Assembly (NCBI RefSeq): GCF_016313185.1 | Contig: NZ_CP066218.1 | Span: forward strand, 558,001-622,000 | Direction of reading: 5' to 3' | Length of the DNA stretch: 64,000 bases | Source of the DNA: Mycolicibacterium baixiangningiae | GTDB lineage: Bacteria > Actinomycetota > Actinomycetes > Mycobacteriales > Mycobacteriaceae | Part shown: positions 34,210-43,433 of the stretch, piece by piece | Position numbering within the stretch: the stretch's first letter is position 1 | Layout of the letters: every line of letters begins with the position of its first letter | Position numbers and translations under genes: made by a program | The notes under the pieces: generated by a model | The model's database searches: none | What the model saw: the letters and a program-made list of their open reading frames with translations, nothing else | What the model was told of the DNA's origin: nothing

Positions 34210-35490
34210 CTACTGCCGGTAGCTGACCAGGAAGTTGCCGAGCCGTTCGATGGCGGCGGACAGGTCACGCGCCCACGGCAGCGTCACGATCCGCAGGTGA
34301 TCCGGTGTGGGCCAGTTGAATCCGGTGCCCTGCACCACCAGGATCTTCTCCTGCAGCAGTAGGTCGAGCACCAGCTGCTCGTCGTCGTGGATCTCATAGA
34401 CCTCGGGATCCAGTCGCGGGAAGGCGTACAGCGCCCCCTGCGGTTTCACACACGACACCCCCGGAATGTCGTTGAGCTTCTGCCACGCCACGTCGCGCTG
34501 CTCGAGCAGGCGTCCCCCGGGCAACACCAGATCGTCAATGCTCTGGTGGCCGCCGAGCGCAACCTGAATCGCGTGCTGCGCAGGCACATTCGGGCATAGC
34601 CGCATATTGGCCAGCAGGCTGATGCCCTCGATGAAACTACCGGCGTGCTCCTTGGGTCCGGTGATCACCAGCCACCCCGACCGGTAGCCGGCCACCCGGT
34701 AGGCCTTGGACAACCCGTTGAACGTCAACGTCAGCACGTCGGGTGCGATCGATGCCATCGAGATGTGCTTGGCATCGTCGTAGAGGATCTTGTCGTAGAT
34801 CTCGTCGGACAGCAGCAGCAGTTGGTGTTTGCGCGCGAGATCCGCGATCCGCTCAAGTGTTTCACGGCTGTAGACCGCACCGGTCGGATTGTTCGGGTTG
34901 ATCACCACGATCGCCTTGGTGCGATCGGTGATCTTGGACTCGAGATCGGCGACGTCGGGGTTCCAGCCCTGCGTCTCGTCGCACAGGTAGTGCACGGGGG
35001 TGCCACCGGCCAGCGATGTGCACGCCGTCCACAGCGGATAGTCCGGCGCCGGGATCAGCACCTGATCTCCGTTGTCGAGCAGTGCCTGCAGCGTCATCTG
35101 AATGAGCTCGGAGGCGCCGTTGCCGAGGAACACGTCGTCGATGTCGAAGCGGGGGAAGCCGTCGACGAGTTCGTAGCGGGTGAACACCGCCCGGCGGGCG
35201 CTCACGATGCCCTTGGAGTCGGAGTACCCCTGCGCGGTCGGCAGCGCCGCGATGATGTCGCGCATGATCACGTCGGGCGCCTCGAAGCCGAACGGAGCGG
35301 GGTTGCCGATGTTGAGCTTGAGAATGCGGTGACCCTCGGCCTCGAGGCGGGAGGCGTGCTCGTGTACCGGCCCGCGGATCTCGTAGAGGACGTCCTGCAG
35401 CTTCGACGACTGCGTGAACGTACGGGGCCGCTGATGGTGCGCAGCGGCGTGCCAGGTCGCGGGCGTCTGAGGCGTGGTCACGTCGTCCAT
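34210..35490 (-). CDS. aspC: PLP-dependent aminotransferase (AspC/AlaA type)
   Basis: 426-residue class-I aminotransferase. LNIGNPAPFGFEAPDVI, AQGYSDSKGI, INPNNPTGAVYSRE, SDEIYDKILYD and TFNGLSKAYRVAGYRSGW are the fold-I motifs; the Lys in GLSKAY binds PLP and the following RSGW Arg contacts its phosphate. It probably transfers amino groups between aspartate/alanine and 2-oxoglutarate. The neighbourhood matches Rv0337c next to Rv0338c. Confidence 0.93.
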   Translation of the reverse strand: MDDVTTPQTPATWHAAAHHQRPRTFTQSSKLQDVLYEIRGPVHEHASRLEAEGHRILKLNIGNPAPFGFEAPDVIMRDIIAALPTAQGYSDSKGIVSARRAVFTRYELVDGFPRFDIDDVFLGNGASELIQMTLQALLDNGDQVLIPAPDYPLWTACTSLAGGTPVHYLCDETQGWNPDVADLESKITDRTKAIVVINPNNPTGAVYSRETLERIADLARKHQLLLLSDEIYDKILYDDAKHISMASIAPDVLTLTFNGLSKAYRVAGYRSGWLVITGPKEHAGSFIEGISLLANMRLCPNVPAQHAIQVALGGHQSIDDLVLPGGRLLEQRDVAWQKLNDIPGVSCVKPQGALYAFPRLDPEVYEIHDDEQLVLDLLLQEKILVVQGTGFNWPTPDHLRIVTLPWARDLSAAIERLGNFLVSYRQ

Positions 35491-35545
35491 GGTGGCACTG
35501 CCGTCCAGTCAATTAGAAATTCGCCCGTGACATCGAGCGTTCGGA

Positions 35546-38500
35546 TCAGCGCTTCCCGGGCCGACGGGCACCCTTCGCGATACCGAGGCCCTTGACCGGC
35601 GCCTCGTCTCCCACGACGCGGGCGTCCCCATTGCCCGACGCGGGCTCCGGCTTCGCTTCTGCCTCCGGTGCGGGCTCGGCCGGTTCGGTAGGGGCTTCGG
35701 CTGATTTGGCCGGAGCCGCCTTCTTCTTCGCACCCGGTCGGCGCGCACCCGCGGCGATGCCCAGACCCTTGACCTCGGGTTCGGGCTTGCTCACCAGACC
35801 CAGATCGGAATCAGCGGTGTCCGGTGCCTCGGTACCCGCCTTGGCCTGGTCGGGATCCACATTGGCCGGCTGGACGACGGTCGCCGCGCCTTCGTTCGGC
35901 GCCGCCTCGGGTGCGGACGCCTTCGGTGCGGCCTTCTTCGCACCCGGTCGACGCGCACCCGCGGCGAGACCCAGGCCCTTGACCTCAGGCTCGGGCTTGG
36001 CCTCGGCGGGCGCCTCGCTGGTCTCTGCCTTGGCTTCCGCCTTGGCTTCTGCCGGTGCTGCCGCGGTCTTTTTCGCGCCGGGTCGCTTGGCGCCGGCGGC
36101 CAGACCCAGCCCCTTGGCCGGGGCTGCCGGGGGCGCCTCGGCGGTCTCTGCCTTGGCTTCCGCGGGTGCTGCCGCAGTCTTCTTCGCACCGGGTCGCTTG
36201 GCGCCACCGGCGATACCGAGGCCCTTGGCCGGTGCCGCCGCGGCGGCCGGCTTGTCGTCCGCGGCAGGAGCCGCGGTCTTCTTCGCGCCGGGTTTTCTGG
36301 CGCCGCCCGACAGGCCGAGGCCGGTCACCGGCTTGGTCGCGGTCGACGCCTTGGCGGCCGGCGCCTCCGGTGCTTCTACCGGTGCTTCTGCGGGTGCTTC
36401 CTCGGTCGCCGGCGCCGGTGCCGCTGCGGCGACCGTGGCAGCCCGCTCCTCGGCCTCCTTGGCCGCGGTGCCCTTCTCGGGCAGCGTCACCGAGGTCAGG
36501 TCCAGCGAGCCGAGCAGCAGCTGAGCGACGTCGAGAACCTCGGCCTTCGCCACATTCCGGGTGGCGGCGACGTCGTCGACACCGTCGGTGATCATCACGC
36601 GGCAGAACGGGCAGCCGGTGGCGATCTTCGAGGCACCGGTGTCGAGCGCCTCTTCCACGCGCTCCTGGTTGACGCGCTTGCCGATGTGCTCTTCCATCCA
36701 CATCCGCGCGCCGCCGGCGCCGCAGCACAGACCACGGTCGGCGTGACGGGGCATCTCGGTGAGCTTCGCACCGGACGCGCCGATCAGCTCGCGCGGTGCC
36801 TCGTAGACCTTGTTGTGCCGGCCCAGGTAGCAGGGGTCGTGGTAGGTGATGTCCGCCCCACCGTCGACCGGGCTCACCGGCACCAGCTTCTTGTCGCGGA
36901 TCAGCCGGTTGAGCAGCTGGGTGTGGTGCACCACGGTGTAGGTGCCGCCCACCTGCGGGTACTCGCGGCCCAGCGTGTTGAAGCAGTGCGGGCAGGTGAC
37001 GATGACCTTGCGGTCGACCCGCTCCACACCCTCGAAGAGATCGTTGAGGGTCTCGACGTTCTGCGCGGCGAGCTGCTGGAACAGGAACTCGTTACCCGAG
37101 CGGCGCGCCGAGTCACCGTTACAGGTCTCACCCTCGCCCAGGACGAGGAACTTCACGCCCGCGATCGCGAGGAGTTCGGCGACCGCCTTGGTGGTCTTCT
37201 TCGCTCGGTCTTCGTAGGCGCCGGCGCAGCCGACCCAGAACAGGTACTCGTAACCCTCGAAGGATTCGACGTCCTTGCCGAAGACCGGCACATCGAACTC
37301 GACCTCGTCGATCCAGTTCGTGCGGTCCTTGGCGTTCTGGCCCCACGGGTTGCCCTTGGTCTCCAGGTTCTTGAACAGCACGCCGAGCTCACCGGGGAAC
37401 TCGGATTCCATCATCACCTGGTAGCGGCGCATGTCGACGATGTGGTCGATGTGCTCGATGTCCACCGGGCACTGTTCGACGCACGCGCCGCAGGTGGTGC
37501 ACGACCACAACACGTCGGGGTCGATCACGCCGCCCTGTTCTTCGGTGCCGACGAGCGGGCGGGTGGCCTGCTCCGGGCCGGACCCCATGATCCGTTCGAA
37601 CCCGGACTCGGGAACGTGGTCGTGCGAATGCTTCTCGGAGTCCTTCTCGCCACGCAACGCCTCGCCGAGACCGCCCTCGGGGGTGTTCTCCAGCGGCGAC
37701 TCCTTGTCACCCAGGATGTACGGCGCCTTGGCGAACAGGTGGTCGCGCAGGTTCATGATCACGAGCTTGGGCGACAGCGGCTTACCGGTGTTCCAGGCCG
37801 GGCACTGCGACTGACAACGCCCGCACTCGGTGCAGGTGGTCATGTCGAGGTAACCCTTCCAGGTGAAGTCCTCGATCTTTCCGCGGCCGAGTACCGCGTC
37901 CTCGGCGGGATCCTCGAAGTCGATCGGCTCGCCGTTGTACTCCATCGGCAGCAGCGGGCCCAGACCGTTGGGCAGGCGCTTGAAGGTGACGTTGATGGGC
38001 GCCAGACCGATGTGCAGGTGCTTGGAGTGCAGCACGATCAACAGGAAGATCAGCATGACCGCGATGTGCGCCAGCAGCGCGATGGTCTCGACCCACTCGT
38101 TGACGTCGTGGCCGAGCGGGCTGAGCACCCATCCCATGAACTGCGAGAAGAAGGCGCCGTTGCCGTAGGGCAGGTTGCCGACATCGGCGGCGGCGCCGCG
38201 AACCAGGGCGTAGGTCCAGATGACGTTGAAGATCATGAACAGGATCAGCCAGGCGCCACCGGTGTGCGAACCGTAGAACCGGGAGTCGCGTCCGTGCTGT
38301 TTCGGCTCCTGCATCACCCGGATGATCGCGAAGGTGACGATTCCGAGCAGCACCGCGACGGCGAAGAAGTCCTGCAGGAAGCCCAGGCCGTCCCACGTGC
38401 CGATGATCGGGATGTGGAAGTCGTGGTCGAACAGCAGGCCGTAGGCCTCCAGGTACACCGACGCGAGGACGAAAAAGCCCCACATGGTGAAGAAGTGCGC

Positions 38501-38725
38501 GATGCCGGGGATCGACCAGCGCAGCAGCCGGGTCTGTCCGAAGACTTCCTCGAACTGGGTGGTGATGCGCTTGCCGAGATTGTCCTTGCGGTTGTTGGCC
38601 TCGCTCATGGGCTGGCCCGACCGGATGAGCTTGGTGAGCCACAGGACACGTTTTGCGGCGAGCGCGATCACAATGCCGGTCATCAGCAACCCGACGATCA
38701 GTCGGATCAGAATCTGCGTGTCCAC
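35546..38725 (-). CDS. etfD: Membrane Fe-S oxidoreductase EtfD (ETF dehydrogenase) with repeat-rich tail
   Basis: 1059 residues. About six membrane segments at the N-terminus (NarI-like, LIRLIVGLLMTGIVIALAA first) are followed by two 4Fe-4S motifs, CTECGRCQSQCP and CTTCGACVEQCP, and two CCG-type domains (GCAGAYEDRA, HDPCYLGRHN, CCGAGGARMW). The M. tuberculosis orthologue Rv0338c is reported as EtfD, which passes electrons from acyl-CoA dehydrogenases via ETF to the quinone pool. The last 250 residues hold six copies of KGLGxAxGARRPGAKK-like basic repeats separated by Ala/Glu/Pro linkers; the protein is longer than the roughly 880 residues I recall for M. tuberculosis. GTG start with GGGAGG upstream. 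Confidence 0.92.
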   Translation of the reverse strand: MDTQILIRLIVGLLMTGIVIALAAKRVLWLTKLIRSGQPMSEANNRKDNLGKRITTQFEEVFGQTRLLRWSIPGIAHFFTMWGFFVLASVYLEAYGLLFDHDFHIPIIGTWDGLGFLQDFFAVAVLLGIVTFAIIRVMQEPKQHGRDSRFYGSHTGGAWLILFMIFNVIWTYALVRGAAADVGNLPYGNGAFFSQFMGWVLSPLGHDVNEWVETIALLAHIAVMLIFLLIVLHSKHLHIGLAPINVTFKRLPNGLGPLLPMEYNGEPIDFEDPAEDAVLGRGKIEDFTWKGYLDMTTCTECGRCQSQCPAWNTGKPLSPKLVIMNLRDHLFAKAPYILGDKESPLENTPEGGLGEALRGEKDSEKHSHDHVPESGFERIMGSGPEQATRPLVGTEEQGGVIDPDVLWSCTTCGACVEQCPVDIEHIDHIVDMRRYQVMMESEFPGELGVLFKNLETKGNPWGQNAKDRTNWIDEVEFDVPVFGKDVESFEGYEYLFWVGCAGAYEDRAKKTTKAVAELLAIAGVKFLVLGEGETCNGDSARRSGNEFLFQQLAAQNVETLNDLFEGVERVDRKVIVTCPHCFNTLGREYPQVGGTYTVVHHTQLLNRLIRDKKLVPVSPVDGGADITYHDPCYLGRHNKVYEAPRELIGASGAKLTEMPRHADRGLCCGAGGARMWMEEHIGKRVNQERVEEALDTGASKIATGCPFCRVMITDGVDDVAATRNVAKAEVLDVAQLLLGSLDLTSVTLPEKGTAAKEAEERAATVAAAAPAPATEEAPAEAPVEAPEAPAAKASTATKPVTGLGLSGGARKPGAKKTAAPAADDKPAAAAAPAKGLGIAGGAKRPGAKKTAAAPAEAKAETAEAPPAAPAKGLGLAAGAKRPGAKKTAAAPAEAKAEAKAETSEAPAEAKPEPEVKGLGLAAGARRPGAKKAAPKASAPEAAPNEGAATVVQPANVDPDQAKAGTEAPDTADSDLGLVSKPEPEVKGLGIAAGARRPGAKKKAAPAKSAEAPTEPAEPAPEAEAKPEPASGNGDARVVGDEAPVKGLGIAKGARRPGKR

Positions 38726-38745
38726 CCGCGGCCTCCCGGTATGAA

Positions 38746-38786
38746 GTTACCCAACAGTAACTTAGACTAAGTTACCCGTCAGTAAC
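38746..38786 (-). promoter_or_regulatory. Nested palindromes in the etfD promoter
   Basis: GTTACCCAACAGTAAC (38746–38761) and GTTACCCGTCAGTAAC (38771–38786) are two GTTAC-N6-GTAAC inverted repeats with a 25-bp period. Between and overlapping them, GTAACTTAG-A-CTAAGTTAC (38757–38775) is a perfect 19-bp palindrome. They lie 20–60 bp before the etfD GTG, in the promoter region. A TetR-type fatty-acid regulator is the likely binder (inference). Confidence 0.7.
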
Positions 38787-38861
38787 ATAGGCTCGATCGT
38801 GCTCATAGTGACATCACCGGTGCAGGGGCCGCTACGAAGGCTGCCCTAACCCTCGGTGCAG

Positions 38862-41402
38862 CTACGCCGATGGGGCGAGCAGCGCACGCAACATCGACAG
38901 CATCTCGGAGCGCGACTCCGCCCCCAGGCGCCGGCGGATCCGGGCCACATGGTGTTCGACGGTCTTCGCTGAGATGAACAACTGCGCGCCGATATCGCGG
39001 TAGGGCATGCCCAACAACAACAACTCGGCCACCTCGCGCTCGCGCTCCGACAGCTGCGCCGAGGCCGGCCGCGCCCGGGAGGCCGTCGGCACGGGCTCGA
39101 CGGCGATGCGCCCCGGCGGGGGCGCATCGACCGGCACCTCGGAGCCGGCCACGGTCTGCTTGAGATCCCGCGCCACCTGCAGCATCGCCTGCGACACCCG
39201 GCCGTCCGACGTCTGCAATGCGGCCTGGCCCGCCAATCGGGTGGCATCCCAGGTGTGACCGAACTGCGCGAGTGCGCGGGACGCCGCCGTCACCTCGTCG
39301 ACCTCGACGTGGTTGGCCAACACCCGTAACCAGGTGCGACCGCCGTTGGCCAGTGCTTTCGCGAACGCACTCTGCGCGCGCTCATCGCGGCTGGCTGCGG
39401 TCAGCGCCTGCCCGTGCGGGGCGACCGCCTCGGGCGAGTTCGCCAGGATGCCCGCATGCACGCCGGCCCAGTGCAGCGGCACCGCCCACAACACCGGATC
39501 GCCCAGCGCGGTGAGCAGTGCGAAGGCGTCGTCGAGGGTGTGCTGTATCCGGTCCACCTGCCGCAGCCGCGCCGCAGCCACCCACAGCTCCCCGAGCGGA
39601 AGCAGCGCGAACAGGTCGACCGAATATTCGGCCAGCACCTCCATTGCGGCGTACCAGTGCATCTGCATGGCGCCACTGTCACCACTGCGGCGGGCGATCG
39701 CGGTTTGCAGCGCGGCCGCCCAGAGCGCATCCCGCCGGTGCAGTTCCGTTCCCGACCGCGGGGCCGCCGCGGCCGCGGCCTGCAACTGCCCGTCCTGCAT
39801 GTGCGTCCAGCCGAACAGCAGCCGGTGCCGGTGCGTGACGAAGATCGCATCGCCGGAGGTGTCGTCGCGTCCGCTGCGGACCGCCCGACCGATCACGCTG
39901 CGGGCACGCACCGGGTCGCCGCCGTGCAAAGCTGCCAGCGTCACCAGCGCCGCGGGAGTGTCAGGGGTGGCGACGCCGCGACCGTGCTCGGCGTTGAGCG
40001 ACTGCCCCAGCCGCGCGGCCGCGACGGGGTAGGGCTCGTCGAGGGAGAGCACCAGTCCCTCGGCGAGGCTGCGGGACGCGCGTGCAATCGACGTCGGGGG
40101 ACCGGCGGCAGGGGTCTGCGCGAGTTCCTCGGCGGTGCTCCGGTCGCCCGCGGCGAGTGCGGCGACGGTGCCGGCCGCGCTCAGCAGCGCGTCGATGGAC
40201 GGTCCCAGCCACCGAAACAGGTCGAGCGCCTGCGTCGCGCTGCCGTCGTGCATCGCGATGCTCGCCGAGATCCGCACCGCTGCGGCGCGCTCGTCGAGGT
40301 CGTGCGAGGTGAGCAGTTCGTCGGCGATCCGCCCCGCCGTGGCGCAGTCCCCGGTCAGCGCGAGCGCGTCGGCGAGGTGAGCGTTCTGGACGGTCGCTCC
40401 GGCGTCGGCCGCGGCCCGGTACAGCCGCGCCGCCCGGGCCGGCGACCTGCCGGCGTGCGCCGCCAGGTCGGCCAGCGCGCCGGCGAGCCGCTCGTCGCGC
40501 AGCCCGTGCTCTGCCATCCGCAATGCGAGATCTGCTGTCAGAGTGGATAGTTCGAGCTGCGAACACAGCAGCGACACTTCGATGTCGTGATGCCGTGCGG
40601 CACCGACGATCTGGGCGATGCCGTCGTGCACGGTGCGCAGGAAGCTGTGGTGATACGACGGCTCGAGCAGACCGCTCGCCCTGGCCCGGTCGACGGCGGC
40701 CAGGGCGGCCTCGGACGGCATGTGCAGGGCCGCGGCGACGTCGTCGGGCCCCAGTTCGGGGCTCAGCGATGCCACCAGGAGCGTGTCGAGCAGCGGTTCG
40801 TCGAGGCGGCGCAGTCGCTCGATCAGCGCGATGCGCGCGGCTTGCCGGACCGCGGCCGCCCCGTCACCGACCGCGGCCAGGGCGGGGCGCAGCAGGAACG
40901 GCAGCCCGGCCGTCACCGCCGTCAACAGCCGGACGACCTCCGGTGCGGGACTGGCGCCCAGCGTCACCGCGGCCGCCCGGCCCACCTCCACCGCGGTGAC
41001 GGAACCCAATGTGACGGGGGGATTTTCGCGTTCCAGCGCCGTGACCAGTCCGCGCAGCGCGGGATGGTGGGCCAGCGGCTGCGTGGCGATCACCACCGTC
41101 GCGGCCGAATCGGCCATCAGGTCGGTGAGCCGTTCGAGGTCGGCGCGCTCGAGCAGGTGGGCATCGTCGACGACGACCGCCGCGTCGGCGGGATCGTCGG
41201 CGCGCCGCGGACGCGAGAGCACCGCGCGACCGGCGGACCGCAGCGCGGCGCGCACCGCGGCGAGCACGGTCGACTTCCCCGTGCCGATACCGCCGGTGAC
41301 CAGAACCTTCGCGGGCGCCGCGGGATCCGCTTCGAGCGCCGCGACGGCGTCCCGCGCCGCCGCCGGAAGCTCCGCGTGACGATGCGGCGCCGGGCTCGTC
41401 AT
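38862..41402 (-). CDS. iniR: STAND/LuxR-type signal-transduction ATPase regulator IniR
   Basis: 846 residues with an N-terminal P-loop (VTGGIGTGKSTVLAAVRAAL), Walker B (AAVVVDDAHLLERA), a long helical repeat middle, and a C-terminal LuxR DNA-binding domain (LSEREREVAELLLLGMPYRD and ISAKTVEHHVARIRRRLG). The position matches Rv0339c next to iniBAC; the M. marinum homologue was reported as IniR, which activates iniBAC in response to trehalose. It is 9 nt from the stop of the Hsp70-like gene upstream and may be co-transcribed with it. The orthology rests on synteny and architecture. Confidence 0.85.
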   Translation of the reverse strand: MTSPAPHRHAELPAAARDAVAALEADPAAPAKVLVTGGIGTGKSTVLAAVRAALRSAGRAVLSRPRRADDPADAAVVVDDAHLLERADLERLTDLMADSAATVVIATQPLAHHPALRGLVTALERENPPVTLGSVTAVEVGRAAAVTLGASPAPEVVRLLTAVTAGLPFLLRPALAAVGDGAAAVRQAARIALIERLRRLDEPLLDTLLVASLSPELGPDDVAAALHMPSEAALAAVDRARASGLLEPSYHHSFLRTVHDGIAQIVGAARHHDIEVSLLCSQLELSTLTADLALRMAEHGLRDERLAGALADLAAHAGRSPARAARLYRAAADAGATVQNAHLADALALTGDCATAGRIADELLTSHDLDERAAAVRISASIAMHDGSATQALDLFRWLGPSIDALLSAAGTVAALAAGDRSTAEELAQTPAAGPPTSIARASRSLAEGLVLSLDEPYPVAAARLGQSLNAEHGRGVATPDTPAALVTLAALHGGDPVRARSVIGRAVRSGRDDTSGDAIFVTHRHRLLFGWTHMQDGQLQAAAAAAPRSGTELHRRDALWAAALQTAIARRSGDSGAMQMHWYAAMEVLAEYSVDLFALLPLGELWVAAARLRQVDRIQHTLDDAFALLTALGDPVLWAVPLHWAGVHAGILANSPEAVAPHGQALTAASRDERAQSAFAKALANGGRTWLRVLANHVEVDEVTAASRALAQFGHTWDATRLAGQAALQTSDGRVSQAMLQVARDLKQTVAGSEVPVDAPPPGRIAVEPVPTASRARPASAQLSEREREVAELLLLGMPYRDIGAQLFISAKTVEHHVARIRRRLGAESRSEMLSMLRALLAPSA

Positions 41403-41411
41403 CGGGCGGGG

Positions 41412-43220
41412 TCAGACGCCGTCGTCGGGAACGGGAATGGTCGTCGGCGGATCGGGTGGATCGACCGTCGTCGGCGGCGGTTCGACCGTCGTTGTCGGCG
41501 GTGGCTGTGTCGTGGTCGGCTGCGTGGTGGTCGGCCGCGTGGTGGTCGTCGTCGGCTGGGTCGTCGTCGTCGTCGTGGCGGCGGTCGTGGTCGTCGTGGT
41601 CGTAGTGGGCTGGGTCGTCGTCGTGGTGGACGGCGGCGGAGGCGGAGGCTGGCTCACCGTGGTGGTCGCCCGGCCGTCAGGCCCGACGGTGACGGTGGTG
41701 ACCGGCGGGGGCGGCGCCTGCGGCGACGGCTCCATCGAGACCGTCGTCGCCGTCTCGGTCACCGGTGTCGAATCGCCGTCCGCACTGGTCAGCGTGATCG
41801 CCAACCCTCCGACTGCCAGCAGCGCAGCCGCGGCGGCCGCTCCGAACAGCAACGGCGGGCGTTTGTACCAGGGCAGCGGCCCGGGCCCCTCGTCGTAGGC
41901 GGGGTAGGCGGCCCCGTATCCGGTGTCGTCCGGCGCGAACGCCACCGGCGGACGGGCGCCGGTCACGGAGTAGGGGTCGTAGTCTTCGCCGGTATACGGC
42001 ACGGGTTCGCCCGCAGGCTCATCGTCCTGCGACCACGCCAGGGCGCGGAACGTCGCCGACGAGGCGCCGTCGGCGGCGGCGTCACCGGCTGCCAGACCGG
42101 CCGCACCGGCGACCCAGGCGGCGGGCGCCATGCCGGTCGGGGCGTCGGCGGCCACCGCCATACCGGTCGGGGCCTCGGCGTCCGCGCTCCGGTTGGCCAC
42201 CAGTGCGGCACCCGCGGCGACGTTGAGCTGCGATTCCGGGGTCGTGACGACCGGCGCCCGCAGGTGCTCGGACAGCCGCTGGGTGACCAACGGAATGGCC
42301 GCGCCGCCACCGACGGTCGCCACCGCGGACACGTTCTCCAGCGGAATCTGGTTGCGCTGCAACGTGTCTTCGATCGCGTTCAGCAGTCCGCCGAGCGGCC
42401 CGGCGATCAGCTGCTCGAGTTCGGGCCGCGTCACCCGGATATCGGAGCGCACCCCCGGCAGTTCGACCGGCACCGCGGTCGCGGTCTCGGCGGAGAGACG
42501 TTCCTTGGCCTGGCGGCACTCGTCGCGCAGGCGGGCGAGCGACCCGACCGCCGCGGTGCCCGCCGGATCGGCGTTCCCGGCGTCGGCGATACCGGCCAGC
42601 ACATGGTTGAGCAGCGCCTGATCGATCGCATCGCCCGAGAACTCCGCGTAGCGCACGGTCTGGCCGACGGTGTCGAGGTTGGCGCCCGCATCCGCCAGCG
42701 AGACACTGCTGCCACTACCACCGAGGTCGACCAGGACGACCACGCCCTGAGCGGGCAGTCCGGGGGCCGCCTGTAGCGCTGCGAACGCGGCAGTCGAATC
42801 GGGGATCAGTGCCGCGGGCACACCGTGCGGCGCCAGGTTCGGCCGGGACCGCAACGCGCCACGCAGCGCGCCGACGGTCCCCGGGCCCCAATGGGCGGGC
42901 ACGGCGACGGCGACCGGCGAACCGCCGCCCACGGTGCGTGCCATCGCGTCGAGGGCTTCGGCAAGCACCAACTCCCCGCGGTGCGCTGACCCGTCGGCGG
43001 CGACGAGCGGGACCGGGTCGCCGACCCGGTCGACGAAGCCGCTGAGGACGAGGCCGGGTTGGTCGAGGTTCGGATTCGCGGGCCTTTCAGTGGGCAGGCC
43101 CACCTCGGGTGCGCGGTCGCCGAAGAGGGTGAGGACGGCTCGTCGGATCACCGGCGGGCGGCCAACTCGGGCCGCCACCAGGTTCGTCATCCCGATCGAC
43201 AACCCCAGGGGTTCGGTCAT
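41412..43220 (-). CDS. Membrane-anchored Hsp70-like protein with Thr/Pro-rich tail (A)
   Basis: 602 residues. Residues 1–340 form an Hsp70-type ATPase domain without the substrate-binding domain: TEPLGLSIGMTNLVAARVG replaces the DnaK DLGTTNS loop, VVVLVDLGGSGSSVSLADAG is phosphate-2, and [20 protein letters not shown] the adenosine motif. A linker follows, then LPWYKRPPLLFGAAAAAALL with the single membrane segment, and a tail of about 150 residues dominated by Thr and Pro, predicted outside. The ATG at 43220 is preferred over one four codons earlier. The ATP-loop Gly/Thr pattern is degenerate, so hydrolysis is uncertain. Confidence 0.85.
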   Translation of the reverse strand: MTEPLGLSIGMTNLVAARVGRPPVIRRAVLTLFGDRAPEVGLPTERPANPNLDQPGLVLSGFVDRVGDPVPLVAADGSAHRGELVLAEALDAMARTVGGGSPVAVAVPAHWGPGTVGALRGALRSRPNLAPHGVPAALIPDSTAAFAALQAAPGLPAQGVVVLVDLGGSGSSVSLADAGANLDTVGQTVRYAEFSGDAIDQALLNHVLAGIADAGNADPAGTAAVGSLARLRDECRQAKERLSAETATAVPVELPGVRSDIRVTRPELEQLIAGPLGGLLNAIEDTLQRNQIPLENVSAVATVGGGAAIPLVTQRLSEHLRAPVVTTPESQLNVAAGAALVANRSADAEAPTGMAVAADAPTGMAPAAWVAGAAGLAAGDAAADGASSATFRALAWSQDDEPAGEPVPYTGEDYDPYSVTGARPPVAFAPDDTGYGAAYPAYDEGPGPLPWYKRPPLLFGAAAAAALLAVGGLAITLTSADGDSTPVTETATTVSMEPSPQAPPPPVTTVTVGPDGRATTTVSQPPPPPPSTTTTTQPTTTTTTTTAATTTTTTQPTTTTTRPTTTQPTTTQPPPTTTVEPPPTTVDPPDPPTTIPVPDDGV

Positions 43221-43433
43221 GCTGGCCACCATAACGCCGGGGTCCCCACATCCTCGGGATATCCCCCTAGTGGCGTGGAGCCCCTAACCTCCCACCCCCT
43301 AACGCCCGGCGGCCAGGGGTGGGCTGCGCACCGATCCGGAGGACGTGCTGCGTGGATAGCATCGTGACAAGCAGTCGGGGGACTGGCTCCCGACTCCGCG
43401 TTGATGTCGTGCCGATATGGAGAAGGTGTCCCA
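43221..43433. promoter_or_regulatory. Divergent control region with CCCCTAAC motifs
   Basis: CCCCTA at 43265–43270 and CCCCTAAC at 43282–43289 and 43297–43304 form a small array upstream of the gene at 43434. The same octamer appears in front of iniB at 44048–44063. It lies between the Hsp70-like gene A and the IniB-type gene, and is a candidate binding site for a shared ini regulator such as IniR. Confidence 0.45.

Noticed and set aside
36686..38770. 694-residue plus-strand frame opposite etfD
   Set aside because: Complement of a clearly conserved Fe-S protein; the translation is His/Val/Asp-rich noise.
41437..41690. Dense GTCGTCGT-type repeats that could be taken for a minisatellite or CRISPR
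   Set aside because: They are in-frame Thr/Pro codons of the Hsp70-like tail; units are short and irregular, with no spacers.
40587..42776. 729-residue plus-strand frame opposite iniR and Hsp70-like protein A
   Set aside because: Arg/Gly repeat translation arising from the complement of Ala/Pro/Thr codons.
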